Under the pieces are notes generated by a model, which was not told where the DNA came from, did no database searches, and worked only from the letters and a program-made list of their open reading frames with translations. A stretch of 64,000 bases of DNA, from the NCBI GenBank assembly GCA_963728935.1, contig CAVSMC010000013.1, positions 1-64,000 of the forward strand, read 5' to 3'. The position numbers and the translations under genes were made by a program. This stretch comes from CAVSMC01 sp963728935 (GTDB lineage Bacteria > Pseudomonadota > Gammaproteobacteria > Burkholderiales > Casimicrobiaceae). Shown here in pieces: positions 8,242-17,452 of this stretch (within the stretch, counting starts at the first letter, position 1; every line of letters begins with the position of its first letter).

Positions 8242-9066
8242 CTACATCGTCGCGTCCTGCGGCGCCTGCTGTTGCGAAACGTGCCAGGGTATCGCGATGC
8301 GCTCGATGACCTCGACCGCGTAGTACACAGCGAGGCCGATCAGCGACAGCAGCACGATGGTCGCGAACACCATCGGCGTGTCGAGCTGGCCGTTGTACTG
8401 CAGCAACAGGTAGCCGAGGCCGCGGTCCGACGCGACGAACTCGGCGACGACAGCCGCCGTCGCAGCCAGCGCGGCGCCGACCTTGAGCCCGGTGAAGATC
8501 TGCGGCATCGCCTGCGGCAGGCGGATCTTGATGAACAGCCGCCAGCCGCCGGCGCCCGTCGTGCGCGCGAAATCCATCACGTCGCGATCCGCGCTCTTGA
8601 AGCCGGCGATGCTCGCGACGACGATCGGGAAGAACGACAGCAGGAACACGAGCAGCAGCTTCGGCATGAAGCCGAAGCCGAACCAGATGATGAACAGCGG
8701 CGCGATCGCGATTTTCGGAACGATCTGGAAGAACACGATGACCGGGTACACGGCTTCTTCCATGAACCGGGAATACGCGACGGCGAGCGCGAGCGGCACG
8801 CTCACCACGACGGCGAGCGCGTAACCGGCGAGGATCTCCTTCGTCGTCACCCATGCGCCGCCGAGCACGGTGTCGTAGCGCGCGACGAACGCCGTCCACA
8901 CTTTCGAGGGCGGCGGCAGCAGATATTCCTTGATGCCGAACAGATGCACGGCGAATTCCCAGACGACGAGCAGCAACACGAATATCGCGAGCGCACCGCC
9001 GCGCCTGCCGATCCAGCCGCGGTCGGGCGCGAGCATCCGTTCGCGCGGCGCCGCGGCAACGCTCAC
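8242..9066 (-). CDS. ABC transporter permease (BPD type, SsuC/TauC-like)
   Basis: A 274-aa inner-membrane permease with about six membrane segments. The EAA-type loop reads FARTTGAGGWRLFIKIRLPQAMPQIF, with the conserved G spaced as in binding-protein-dependent permeases. I chose the GTG at 9066 because GTGA there overlaps the TGA stop of the cupin gene by four bases, a standard coupling. The open frame continues far upstream over the cupin and kinase genes, but that is a shadow. It is the second gene of the minus-strand operon. Confidence 0.88.
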   Translation of the reverse strand: MSVAAAPRERMLAPDRGWIGRRGGALAIFVLLLVVWEFAVHLFGIKEYLLPPPSKVWTAFVARYDTVLGGAWVTTKEILAGYALAVVVSVPLALAVAYSRFMEEAVYPVIVFFQIVPKIAIAPLFIIWFGFGFMPKLLLVFLLSFFPIVVASIAGFKSADRDVMDFARTTGAGGWRLFIKIRLPQAMPQIFTGLKVGAALAATAAVVAEFVASDRGLGYLLLQYNGQLDTPMVFATIVLLSLIGLAVYYAVEVIERIAIPWHVSQQQAPQDATM

Positions 9067-9530
9067 CGCTCGCTCCACGGCGCCGGAGGCGAGGCGAGGT
9101 CGAACGTTCCATACTGCGCCGGGACGTTCACTTCGATCAGCTCGAGGTCGTCCGAGCGCGCGACGACGTTGTGCGCGACCCCGGCCGGCTGCGACAGCGA
9201 CCCGCCCGCTTCCACGGTCACTTCCCCGTCGACTCCGGCGAAGCGGAACGTGATCGAGCCCTTCAGCACGTAGATGAAATGCGCGCTCATGTCGTGCCAG
9301 TGCCAGCCCGTCGGCGCCGGCAGCGGCGTGATCGCGCGCACGTGCTTCGCGCCGATGCGCCCGCCGGTCGCGGTCGCGATTCCGAGATCGCGGTATTCGA
9401 CGTCGGCGCGCAATCCTTCGCGCGAGAACGTCGCGCCATCCGACGTCGACAGCGCGAGCGCGGACAGCGCTTGGGCGAGCCCGCGCGGTCCATCGTAGCT
9501 CGGTTGGGTGTCGTTCGGCATGGGGGGCAA
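9063..9530 (-). CDS. Cupin-domain protein
   Basis: A 155-aa single-domain cupin, probably a metal-binding enzyme or sensor. The first cupin motif contains GWHWHDMSAHFIYVLKG, which carries the two histidines and a later HF. The second motif is QPAGVAHNVVARSDD with the last histidine. It is the first gene of the importer operon and overlaps the permease start by four bases. Its role beside an NMT1-type importer and a DapA-like enzyme is unknown; a small oxygenase or isomerase for the imported ligand would fit. The start may be 9530 or the ATG at 9521. Confidence 0.82.
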   Translation of the reverse strand: MPPMPNDTQPSYDGPRGLAQALSALALSTSDGATFSREGLRADVEYRDLGIATATGGRIGAKHVRAITPLPAPTGWHWHDMSAHFIYVLKGSITFRFAGVDGEVTVEAGGSLSQPAGVAHNVVARSDDLELIEVNVPAQYGTFDLASPPAPWSER

Positions 9531-9554
9531 TGATGTTTCGGCGGCCGCGCCGCG

Positions 9555-10538
9555 TCAAGAAAGCGGCGGCTCGTCCATCGCGGCGATCTGCTCGCGCAGC
9601 TCGAGGATCCGGTCCTGCCAGTAGCGCTGGGTGCCGAACCACGGAAACGCCGCGGGAAACGCCGGATCGTCGAAGCGGCGCGCAATCCAGGCGCAGTAGT
9701 GGATCAGCCGCAGCGTGCGCAGCGGCTCGACGAGCAGGAGCTCGCGGCGGTCGAATTCCGCGAAGCGCTCGTAGCCGTCGAGCAGCGCCGTGAGCGCGCG
9801 TGACGCTTCGTCGCGATCGCCCGGCATCAGCATCCACAGATCCTGCACCGCGGGACCCGTGCGGCAGTCGTCGAGATCGACGAAGTGCGGACCGTCGTCG
9901 GTCCACAGCACGTTGCCGGCGTGACAGTCTCCGTGAAGACGTATCGTGCGCAGGTCGCCGGCGCGATCGAACGCCCGGCGCACGCCGTCGAGCGCCTGCG
10001 CCGACACGCCGGTCCACACGTCGCGCAGGTCCGCCGGCAGCCAATCGCTCGCAAGCAGGAACGCGCGCGGCTCGTCGCCGAAGCTCGCGATGTCGAGCAC
10101 AGGACGATGCTCGAACGTATCGATCGCACCGATCGCGTGGATGCGGCCGAGGAAACGGCCGATCCATTCCAGCGCCGCACGATCGGACAGCTCCGGCGCG
10201 CGACCGCCGCGGCGCGGATACACGGCAAAGCGGAAGCCCGCGTGCGCGTGCAACGATTGTTCGTCGTCAAACACGAGCGGCGCAACGATCGGGATCTCGC
10301 GCGCCGCGAGCTCGAGCGCGAACGCATGTTCCTCGATGATCTGCTCGTCGGTCCAGCGCTCGGGACGGTAGAACTTGGCAACAACCGCCGGCGCTTCGTC
10401 GCGATACACCTGATAGACGCGGTTTTCATAGCTGCCGAGCGCGAGCAAGCGGCCGTCGCCATCGACGCCGACGCTCGCGAGCGCATCGAGAACGACGTCC
10501 GGCGTGAGACTCGAATACGGGTGAATGCCGCCGTCCAT
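9555..10538 (-). CDS. srkA: Stress response kinase A (YihE/RdoA family)
   Basis: A 327-aa kinase of the aminoglycoside-phosphotransferase fold that in E. coli phosphorylates proteins on serine/threonine and counteracts stress-induced death. The catalytic loop is HGDCHAGNVLW and the metal-binding loop is FVDLDDCRTGP, both as expected. The N-terminal GSYENRVYQV and the AKFYRPERW lysine segment match the ATP-binding lobe. The length is typical of the family (about 328 aa). The ATG at 10538 is the first Met giving this conserved start. The gene is 25 bases upstream of the cupin operon and may be cotranscribed with it. Confidence 0.92.
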   Translation of the reverse strand: MDGGIHPYSSLTPDVVLDALASVGVDGDGRLLALGSYENRVYQVYRDEAPAVVAKFYRPERWTDEQIIEEHAFALELAAREIPIVAPLVFDDEQSLHAHAGFRFAVYPRRGGRAPELSDRAALEWIGRFLGRIHAIGAIDTFEHRPVLDIASFGDEPRAFLLASDWLPADLRDVWTGVSAQALDGVRRAFDRAGDLRTIRLHGDCHAGNVLWTDDGPHFVDLDDCRTGPAVQDLWMLMPGDRDEASRALTALLDGYERFAEFDRRELLLVEPLRTLRLIHYCAWIARRFDDPAFPAAFPWFGTQRYWQDRILELREQIAAMDEPPLS

Positions 10539-10743
10539 CGAGGCATTGTAGACGGGTGCGTCGAAGTGTCGCGGCGCGTTCGCTGAAAGTTGGCGCGGAG
10601 GAGGCCCAACGCCGCACGAACGATTAGGCGCAAACCGGCGAAGCGGCAACTGTCGCGACGCGATCAGAGCGCTGGCATCGGTACGCGGATATCGCCGGAA
10701 GGCCCGGGCATTTGGTAGCAGCGCAACTACCGAAAGCGCCACG

Positions 10744-11790
10744 TCACTCGCACAATCCCAGCAGCCGCTGTTCCTGCGAACACGCCTTTGCGGCAGGTGC
10801 TCTTTCAGCCGTGCGTCGGCCGACACAGTTGCGTATCTCGTTTGCCGTCGGCGGATAATAAATCCAACCTCGACCCAGGCTAGGCAAAGCCAATTCGACT
10901 TCCCGCCACTTCGGATGACCCTTGTCCCGCAGCAAAGCAAAGTTTTCGCAAAGCGATCGTGAAAAACCAGCCAGATGGTCTTTGGTTTGCTTCAGATTGT
11001 AGTCATACGTTACGAGGAACGCCTTGACAGCCAATCCCGTCTCATCCTCCGGGAGAAGATTTGGGTAGTTCACCGCGCGTATCGTCGCCTGAAAATAAGT
11101 CTTCAGTGCGGCCTTGCTCGCTTCGTTGTCAGGATCGAACTTCAGCAATCGCACGAACTGCCGCACTCCAGGCTTCATGTCGGCGAGTACTTTGGTGGGT
11201 TGTCCGCCGATGATGGCCACGACATCCACTGTCTTGTCCGTAATCAACTTGACGAGTGCGTCCTCGTTCGACAGGAAAGTCGCGTTTGCCTCGGGCAACG
11301 GCTCGCGGAACATCAGTCGATAGAGAGTTGCCGTTGTGAGGGCGGTGCCGCTTCCCAGTTCGCCGGCGCTGATTCGGGCGCCCCTAATTTCGTGAATGTA
11401 GTTGAGCGGCGAGTCCGCTCGCACGAGGAAGTAGATCTCCTCGTTGTAGAGCGGCAAGATGACCCGTAGCGGGCGAATGATCTGGATTGCTTCAGCGTTT
11501 CCGCTTGCCGCCTGGTCGAGAAACGCCTGATAGACGTCTGACTGCACGATGGCGAACTTGACGCCGGGTTCATATCGCAGGCGCTTTACGTTTTCTGCGG
11601 ATCCTGCCGAGGACAGTACTTCGAGCTGGATATCCGCTGGGGGCGCGATGATTGAGGCGATGTCGCGCCCGATTTGTATGTATGTACCACGCGGGGATGC
11701 CGTCACTATCTTGAACTCTGCAGCGGCGAAAGAGTCGGTCGCCTGTAGGGAGAAGGCCGCGGCGAGTAGCGCGCCTGCTATCCAATGCAT
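10744..11790 (-). CDS. TAXI-family TRAP-type solute-binding protein (orphan)
   Basis: A 348-aa secreted protein. It has a signal peptide (MHWIAGALLAAAFSLQATDSFA, residues 1-22) and then FKIVTASPRGTYIQIGRDIA, the typical TAXI start. Segments such as EIRGARISAGELGSGTALTT resemble the ligand-closing region. No TRAP permease gene is nearby. The start ATG at 11790 is one base past the stop of the zinc-ribbon gene, so the two proteins are made together. The extreme C-terminus, ACSQEQRLLGLCE, resembles the C-terminus of that partner. GC content here is lower than in the flanking genes. Confidence 0.82.
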   Translation of the reverse strand: MHWIAGALLAAAFSLQATDSFAAAEFKIVTASPRGTYIQIGRDIASIIAPPADIQLEVLSSAGSAENVKRLRYEPGVKFAIVQSDVYQAFLDQAASGNAEAIQIIRPLRVILPLYNEEIYFLVRADSPLNYIHEIRGARISAGELGSGTALTTATLYRLMFREPLPEANATFLSNEDALVKLITDKTVDVVAIIGGQPTKVLADMKPGVRQFVRLLKFDPDNEASKAALKTYFQATIRAVNYPNLLPEDETGLAVKAFLVTYDYNLKQTKDHLAGFSRSLCENFALLRDKGHPKWREVELALPSLGRGWIYYPPTANEIRNCVGRRTAERAPAAKACSQEQRLLGLCE

Positions 11791-11791
11791 T

Positions 11792-13009
11792 TTATTGTTC
11801 CTTCTGTTCGGCGCTTGGCGTACAGAGTCCGAGCGCAGCGACGCCAGCAGAGCACGGCACTGGAGCGGTCGCCGTCGCTGGCGTAGTGGCGGCACGCTGC
11901 TTGGGCACTGAAGCGACGTGCGTCGATGCAGCATCACGGGTGCCTGTGCCCGGCGATCGGTTCACGGGAGAAGCGGCCCCATCCGTGCCAAGTACATTTT
12001 GCTGCGCTTGATCCGCGACAGCAGCTGATGCCGGTCGGCGACCCGGTGGCGACGAGCTCGTACCGTTGGCAGTCTCGTTCGACTGACTCCGCTGCGAGGA
12101 GTCGGCCTCTGTCGACACGTCGGTTGGCGGAGTAATGCCCAGAAGGGGAATCGCAGCCACGGGCGAGCTGATGCGGCCCATGGGGGCGCGCGCGACATGT
12201 GCCTCGCCCGTCTGGGACTCGCGCGACGTGTCTGCCATCCGGCCAGCTTCAGGTTCCGTCGATCGTAGCGCGGTCGCATCAGGCGGCTGCTCCGTCGGGC
12301 CCTGATAAGCGTAGTAAGCCAAACCCGCTAGCGTAGCAACGGCGATCGTGCCAACGACTGCAACCCTCGATATGCGCACGACCGAGCGCAGTTGCACGAC
12401 TCGCTCCAGCGGCATATTCGTCCACCGCGACGTCGCCACCGCGCGTACTGGCTGCACGACTTCTGCTTGCGAGCCTTCGGAAAGGTCTTGATCTTGCATT
12501 TCGGCTGAGCGGCCGCCGGCCCGCCAATCAGGCGCCAGCACGTCCTCGTTCAGGCCCGCGAGCTTGAAGTCCGGCGTGAACGCGCCCTCCTCTCCAGAAG
12601 GCAAGCGGAGCGCTCGCTGTGTGGTAAAACCGCGCGATATCGCGGGCTCGCGTTCCGGCGCACGCGCGTGCCGTAGCGCGTCTTCCGCTACGTTTGGAGA
12701 CAGCCGGCTGTCTGAACCTCCACCCGCATGGTTCATACCGTCGACTGCCGCAACCGGGTCGGCTGATGAGGGCGCCGGCGCTTCGCTGCGAAGAATCTCG
12801 CGCAGACGTTCAAGAGCCGCCTCGGTAGTGCCGGGCGCGGTGGTGGCCGAGAAAGCAGTTCCGCACTGGTAGCAGCTTTCTGCCAGGTGATTGTTGACGA
12901 CCTCGCATTGCGGGCACACCTTGAGCTGAAGCTGCTGTCCGCAATAATTGCAGTAGTGAGCGTCCGACGTGTTCGGGCGATCACAGAATGGGCACTGAAG
13001 AGAAGGCAT
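11792..13009 (-). CDS. Double zinc-ribbon membrane protein
   Basis: A 405-aa protein. Two zinc ribbons stand at the N-terminus, with cysteine pairs in CPFCDRPN...YCNYCGQ and CPQCEVVN...CYQCGTAF (residues 5-55). A long low-complexity cytoplasmic region follows, then one membrane segment (VAVVGTIAVATLAGLAYYAY, about residues 245-265), then a Ser/Thr/Ala-rich periplasmic tail. The tail ends with PCSAGVAALGLCTP. I chose the ATG at 13009, where the first ribbon begins; the longer frame has no such character. The stop is one base before the TAXI gene. The function is unknown; a membrane-anchored partner for the TAXI protein is a reasonable guess. Confidence 0.75.
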   Translation of the reverse strand: MPSLQCPFCDRPNTSDAHYCNYCGQQLQLKVCPQCEVVNNHLAESCYQCGTAFSATTAPGTTEAALERLREILRSEAPAPSSADPVAAVDGMNHAGGGSDSRLSPNVAEDALRHARAPEREPAISRGFTTQRALRLPSGEEGAFTPDFKLAGLNEDVLAPDWRAGGRSAEMQDQDLSEGSQAEVVQPVRAVATSRWTNMPLERVVQLRSVVRISRVAVVGTIAVATLAGLAYYAYQGPTEQPPDATALRSTEPEAGRMADTSRESQTGEAHVARAPMGRISSPVAAIPLLGITPPTDVSTEADSSQRSQSNETANGTSSSPPGRRPASAAVADQAQQNVLGTDGAASPVNRSPGTGTRDAASTHVASVPKQRAATTPATATAPVPCSAGVAALGLCTPSAEQKEQ

Positions 13010-13233
13010 ACGTCGGACCTGCACGGCAAGATGACGATGGCCGGATGCGGCGGCCGAAAGCCACGTTACGCTCCCGCCGGAGAACTGTCGAGATCGCGCC
13101 CGGTGAGCGTTACGCATCTCCTGAGCTGCGCGACCTTCGGATCTGCTGTTTCCCCAGAATACCCATCAAGAGTCTCACGTTGGGGTGACGCAGCAAATGC
13201 GGTCATTCGGACTCAACAGACAAGAGCAACGCA

Positions 13234-13533
13234 ATGAGCTGGATCGACTTCCTCAACGAAGCGGGCGAAAAGCTGTTCGGACAATGGCACAGCGCAGGCC
13301 GCGATGCACGAAGCTGCGGCGAATCCAGACAACTCGGAAAAGGCGAAGGCGCGACCAGAGCGGCACCGAGGCGAAGTGTTTCACCGTCGTATCGGCGACA
13401 GCTGTCGAAGATCTCGAAGCAGGGTTACGGCGACCCAAGCAGGTACATGACGATCTTCGAGGCGAACAAGCCAATGCTGTCGAATCCCGATCGCATCTAT
13501 CCGGGCCAGAACCTGCGCGTTTCGCCGGAGTAG
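13234..13533 (+). pseudogene. Decayed LysM (Kbp/YgaU-like) protein gene
   Basis: The N-terminus MSWIDFLNEAGEKLFG and the C-terminus LSKISKQGYGDP ... DRIYPGQNLRVSPE match the two ends of LysM-type, Kbp-like proteins. The middle is wrong in this frame. The expected pieces occur in other frames: AMHEAAANPDNSEKAKA from 13304 in frame 2, and CFTVVS near 13380 in frame 3. At least three frame changes are needed, and the BON domain usual in Kbp is missing. I read it as a remnant rather than a working gene. A short frame of 98 codons is still open. Confidence 0.6.
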
Positions 13534-13683
13534 CGCAGGCTGAGGACACGAGCGGGCTTCAAGGCGGACGGTCGAATCAACCGTCGCCGGGACGCGGAGC
13601 CCAGCCACCCCGCTTCGAACGTACGTGAGCACGCAACAGACGAGCAGCGGCGGTACTCACGGCGCTCGGCACCTCGCGCACTA

Positions 13684-14778
13684 GTGGACTGTAACAACCA
13701 TTCTTAGACTACAATGGCGTTCATGCCGAACGCCATCACACTGACTGAATCGGAACGCATGGAGCTCTCCAAGCAGGCGACCCGCCGTACTGGACGCGCG
13801 GAAGATGCACGTCGCGCTCGGCTGGTCCTGCTGTTGGCTGAGGGCCATACGTGGGACGAGATTTGTACGCGGTTGCCGTGCAGTCGCGGTTTCATTGATA
13901 GCTGGAGCAAGCGCTTTGCCGCCGAGCGGGTTGCAGGCCTGTATAGCCGACATCGCGGCCAAACTGCGAGCGTGCTGACGCCGCGGCTTGAGGCTCGCAT
14001 CCTGGAGTGGACCTCGACTAAAAATCCCACCGATGGCTCGACCCATTGGAGCACGCGCAAGCTGGGTCAGGCGTTGGGCGTGTCGCACATGATGGTGTCG
14101 CGTGTTTGGGCGAAGCACGGTCTGCAACCGCATCGGTTGGACGCTATCTGACATCGAATGACCCCGAGTTCGAGACCAAGGCCGCGGACGTCATTGGTCT
14201 CTACCTCAATCCGCCGGCGCACGCGGCAGTGTTCTGTGTCGATGAGAAGACGGCCATTCAAGCGTTGGATCGCCTCGATCCGGTGTTGCCGCTGTCGCCT
14301 GGTCGCGCCGAGCGTCATGGCTTCGAGTATTTCCGCCACGGCACCCTGTCGTTGTACGCGGCTTTCAATACCAAGACCGGTGAGGTGCTGGGCAAGACTG
14401 CCGAGCGCCACACCTCGGCCGAGTTCGTGGCGTTTCTCGCTGACATCGTCGTGAACCAGCCGCGCGGTAAGGAGATTCATGTGATCGCCGACAATCTGTC
14501 CGCGCACAAGACTAAGCGGGTCGATGCGTTTCTTGCCGAGCACCGCAACGTTCATCTGCACTTCACTCCAACCTATTCATCCTGGCTCAACCAGGTCGAA
14601 CTCTGGTTTGCCAAGATCGAGCGCGACGTGATCGCACGCGGTGTCTTCAAATCGGTTCCAGACCTTAAACGCAAGCTGATGCGCTACATCCGGCATTACA
14701 ACAACGAGCCGAAGCCGGTGAAGTGGAAGTACTTCGATCCATCGCGCCGGATCAGTTCAGAATCAGTTGTACATCCAC
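13684..14778 (+). mobile_element. IS630-family insertion sequence (about 1.1 kb)
   Basis: The terminal inverted repeats are imperfect: GTGGACTGTAACAACCATTC at the left, and at the right a sequence whose complement starts GTGGATGTACAACTGATTC. A TA dinucleotide flanks each side (13682-13683 and 14779-14780), the expected target duplication of this family. It contains one transposase gene broken by a frameshift, so this copy probably cannot move by itself. Confidence 0.82.
13714..14778 (+). pseudogene. IS630-family transposase, frameshifted
   Basis: The first part (13714-14151) encodes the helix-turn-helix half: LPCSRGFIDSWSKRF, then GVSHMMVSRVWAKHG. The second part, in another frame, holds the DDE core: VFCVDEKTAIQ, HVIADNLSAHKT and WLNQVELWFAKIERD. 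The parts meet at about 14142, where GGACGCTATC would need one more C (GACCGC) to read LDRYL and continue into TSNDPEFE. I take this as a one-base deletion. No slippery sequence was seen at the join. The second part has no stop before the right inverted repeat. Confidence 0.85.
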
Positions 14779-14780
14779 TA

Positions 14781-15173
14781 GGTTGCAGAGTTCGACGCTC
14801 GGATCGCAACGACCGCCCACGGACCGCTACAACCAGCCCGAAGTCTGCGCGCGCGCATCGTCCGCAGATGTTGCGTGCGTCACGTCGTGCGCTGCACGTG
14901 CGGCATCGAACCAGAGTCCGCCCCTGACGCCAAACGCGCGAGCGAGCGGCAGCGCACGCGCGCCGCGATGTGCATCTCCGCGAGGCCAGCGCTCGTTTCA
15001 CTCCCAGCAACAGACCGATTTTGTGTTTGTAGCGAACAGCACGCGCTCCCGCGCGGGCCTGCATGATGTGCTCGCAACGGCTATGCCGATGTACTGAAAG
15101 TGGAACGTTTGAGCTAAATCAAAGCTTTCGCGACGCCACTGGACGCGAATGCTCTAGATTCATCGCTAAGTAC
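14781..15173. other. Noncoding stretch after the IS630 element
   Basis: About 390 bases without a gene I can support. Short frames on both strands show no recognisable domain and biased arginine-rich composition, typical of shadows. Nothing resembling a structural RNA was seen. Confidence 0.5.
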
Positions 15174-15202
15174 TAGACAGGCAATTATGCCAATGGTATA
15201 AA
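15174..15202 (+). promoter_or_regulatory. Putative sigma-70 promoter for the PKD protein gene
   Basis: TAGACA (15174-15179) and TATAAA (15197-15202) are separated by exactly 17 bases, and a TGG precedes the -10. This lies in an unusually AT-rich patch, about 255 bases before the TTG start of the PKD gene. It is a pattern match only. Confidence 0.5.
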
Positions 15203-15458
15203 GTGGCCGCGCGTCAGTAGAGCTAAACGCCGCGCCGCGGTGTGTCGGCAGCACCCCGGGATGGTCGGTATGACAAGTACATTTGTGCGCACGCGCCGTT
15301 CGAAATAGGTCGCTCCCCGCAACACCGCGGCGAATCTGTAGGTGCCAATCGAGCAATGGCCGGCGGAGTTCCGCAGGAAACGTACTTTGTCGACCGTCGT
15401 TACAAGCGTCGGACCGGTTGCACCCGCGCGGCGTGCCGCGCATTTTGAGGAGAGCATC

Positions 15459-17358
15459 TTGACCCGCAGTTGCGTCGTACAGCGAGTCGCAGCAGTGGTA
15501 GGGGTCGTTCTTTCCTTTGTTCTCGCGGCTGGGTCGCTCGCTGCGATTCCTGGCGGCGCGGCCGTACGAGGCGACCGCACGGTAATCGTGGCAGCCGCCG
15601 CGACCGCGGGACTCGCGTGGGATGCAGTTCCGTCCGCGCTTGTCGCCGGTTACATCGTTCATTACGGCTCCGCGCCTGGCAACTACAGCTCTTCGCGCGA
15701 CGTCGGCAACACCACCACAGACACGGTGCCAAGTCTCAATGAGGGAGCGACCTATTACTTTGCGGTAACCGCCTACGACGCGGCTCGACTCGAGAGCCCA
15801 TTTTCGAATGAGGTCTCTGTTACTGTTCCGTACAGCACCCCGGTTGCCGGCTTCACTGCCAGCACTACTTTGGGGGCGGCGCCGCTGGCGCTCAACTTCA
15901 CGAACACTTCGACGGGAACGATCACCAGCTACGCGTGGAACTTCGGCGACAGCACGACCAGCACGGCGCAATCGCCGAGCCACGTCTATTCGACGCCGGG
16001 TACCTACACGGTGAGCCTGACGGTCACCGGTCCTGGCGGCAGCAACACCCAGACGCGCACCAACTACATCACGGTCAATGCACCGGCGCCGGTGGCGCAG
16101 TTCACAGGAAACCCGACTATCGGAACTGCGCCGCTGACGGTGAATTTCACCAACAGCTCGAGCGGCACGATCACCAGCTACGCGTGGAACTTCGGCGACA
16201 GCACGACCAGCACGGCGCAATCGCCGAGCCACGTCTATTCGACGCCGGGTACCTACACGGTGAGCCTGACGGTCACCGGTCCTGGCGGCAGCAACACCCA
16301 GACGCGCACCAACTACATCACGGTCAATGCACCGGCGCCGGTGGCGCAGTTCACAGGAAACCCGACCGCTCGGAACTGCGCCGCTGACGGTGAATTTCAC
16401 CAACAGCTCGAGCGGCACGATCACCAGCTACGCGTGGAGCTTCGGCGACAGCACGACCAGCACGGCGCAATCGCCGAGCCACGTCTATTCGACGCCGGGT
16501 ACCTACACGGTGAGCCTGACGGTCACCGGTCCTGGCGGCAGCAACACCCAGACGCGCACCAACTACATCACGGTCAATGCGCCGGCGCCGGTGGCGCAGT
16601 TCACAGGAAACCCGACTATCGGAACTGCGCCGCTGACGGTGAATTTCACCAACAGCTCGACCGGCACGATCACCAGCTACGCGTGGAGCTTCGGCGACAG
16701 CACGACCAGCGCGGCGCAATCGCCGAGCCACGTCTATTCGACGCCGGGTACCTACACGGTGACTCTCACCGTCACCGGTCCTGGCGGGAGCAACACCCAG
16801 ACGCGAACGAACTATGTGACGGTCTCGGGAGTGTCCGTTTCAACGGCCTGTCGGCCATGTGCCATCTGGAATGGCGCTGCCCCCGGCGTGGCGGCGGACG
16901 GGGATCAGCAAGCGGTCGAGCTTGGTATGAAGTTCAAGTCCGACGTGGACGGCTACGTCAGCGGAGTCCGGTTCTACAAGGCCAGCAGCAATACCGGCAT
17001 CCACGTCGGAAGTCTGTGGACGCGCACCGGGACGTTGCTTGGCCAGGCGACGTTCGTCAACGAGTCCGCATCGGGATGGCAAACCGTCTACTTCCCATCC
17101 CTTGTCCCGATCAGCGCGGGCGTCGTGTACGTCGTCTCCTACCACACGAACACCGGCCACTATTACAGGCAGGACGGCTATTTCGCGACGGCGGGCGTAG
17201 ATAGCGGACCGCTTCACGCGCTCCAGAACGGCGTGAGCGGCAGCAACGGCGTTTACAACTACGGAGCCAACCCTGCGTTCCCCGCGAGCGGTGCCAACGC
17301 GAGGAACTATTGGGTGGACGTGATGGTGGTCAATCCGAGGATTCATCCGACGAAATGA
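15459..17358 (+). pseudogene. Secreted Fn3-PKD repeat-DUF4082 protein gene with one-base frameshift
   Basis: The protein starts at a TTG (15459) behind TGAGGAGAG, with a signal peptide (VVGVVLSFVLAAGSLAA). A fibronectin-III-like domain follows (LAWDAVPSALVAGYIVHYG), then four near-identical PKD domains (YAWNFGDSTT, HVYSTPGTYTV), and a C-terminal DUF4082 domain (VSGVRFYKASSNTGIHVG). The unit length is 249 bp, but the unit starting at 16330 is 250 bp. CGACTATCGG is replaced by CGACCGCTCGG at 16364-16372, which shifts the frame by +1. The rest stays open in the new frame to 17358. A single repair would give an intact protein of about 630 aa. Confidence 0.85.
15835..16828 (+). repeat. Tandem 249-bp repeats encoding PKD domains
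   Basis: Four copies follow one another, with boundaries at the motif GCACCGGCGCCGGTGGCGCA near 16080, 16329 and 16579. The first copy is diverged at its start; copies two to four are nearly identical at the DNA level. The third carries one additional base. Such identity allows copy-number change by recombination. Confidence 0.85.
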
Positions 17359-17363
17359 CGGAC

Positions 17364-17384
17364 GGCCCGCGCTGCGCGCGGACC
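17364..17384. terminator. GC-rich hairpin between convergent genes
   Basis: GGCCCGCGC-TGC-GCGCGGACC forms a nine-base stem with one mismatch and a three-base loop, 6 bases after the PKD gene stop. No T-run follows, so it is only a possible terminator for the convergent pair. Confidence 0.4.
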
Positions 17385-17452
17385 GCTCTGTCTCGGCCGG
17401 AACCGTTCGCCGCGGCGCGCTCGCTTCGCCTGCCAGCCGTGATTACCGCTCG

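Noticed and set aside
6676..9273. 865-codon open frame on the plus strand
   Set aside because: It covers the complement of four well-supported ABC-importer and cupin genes and has Arg/His-rich composition without motifs.
14781..15120. Small genes or a structural RNA after the IS630 element
   Set aside because: No start with a ribosome site, no domain and no convincing structure could be seen.
15835..16828. Regular repeats that could look like a CRISPR array
   Set aside because: Units are 249 bp and contiguous without spacers, and they encode PKD domains.
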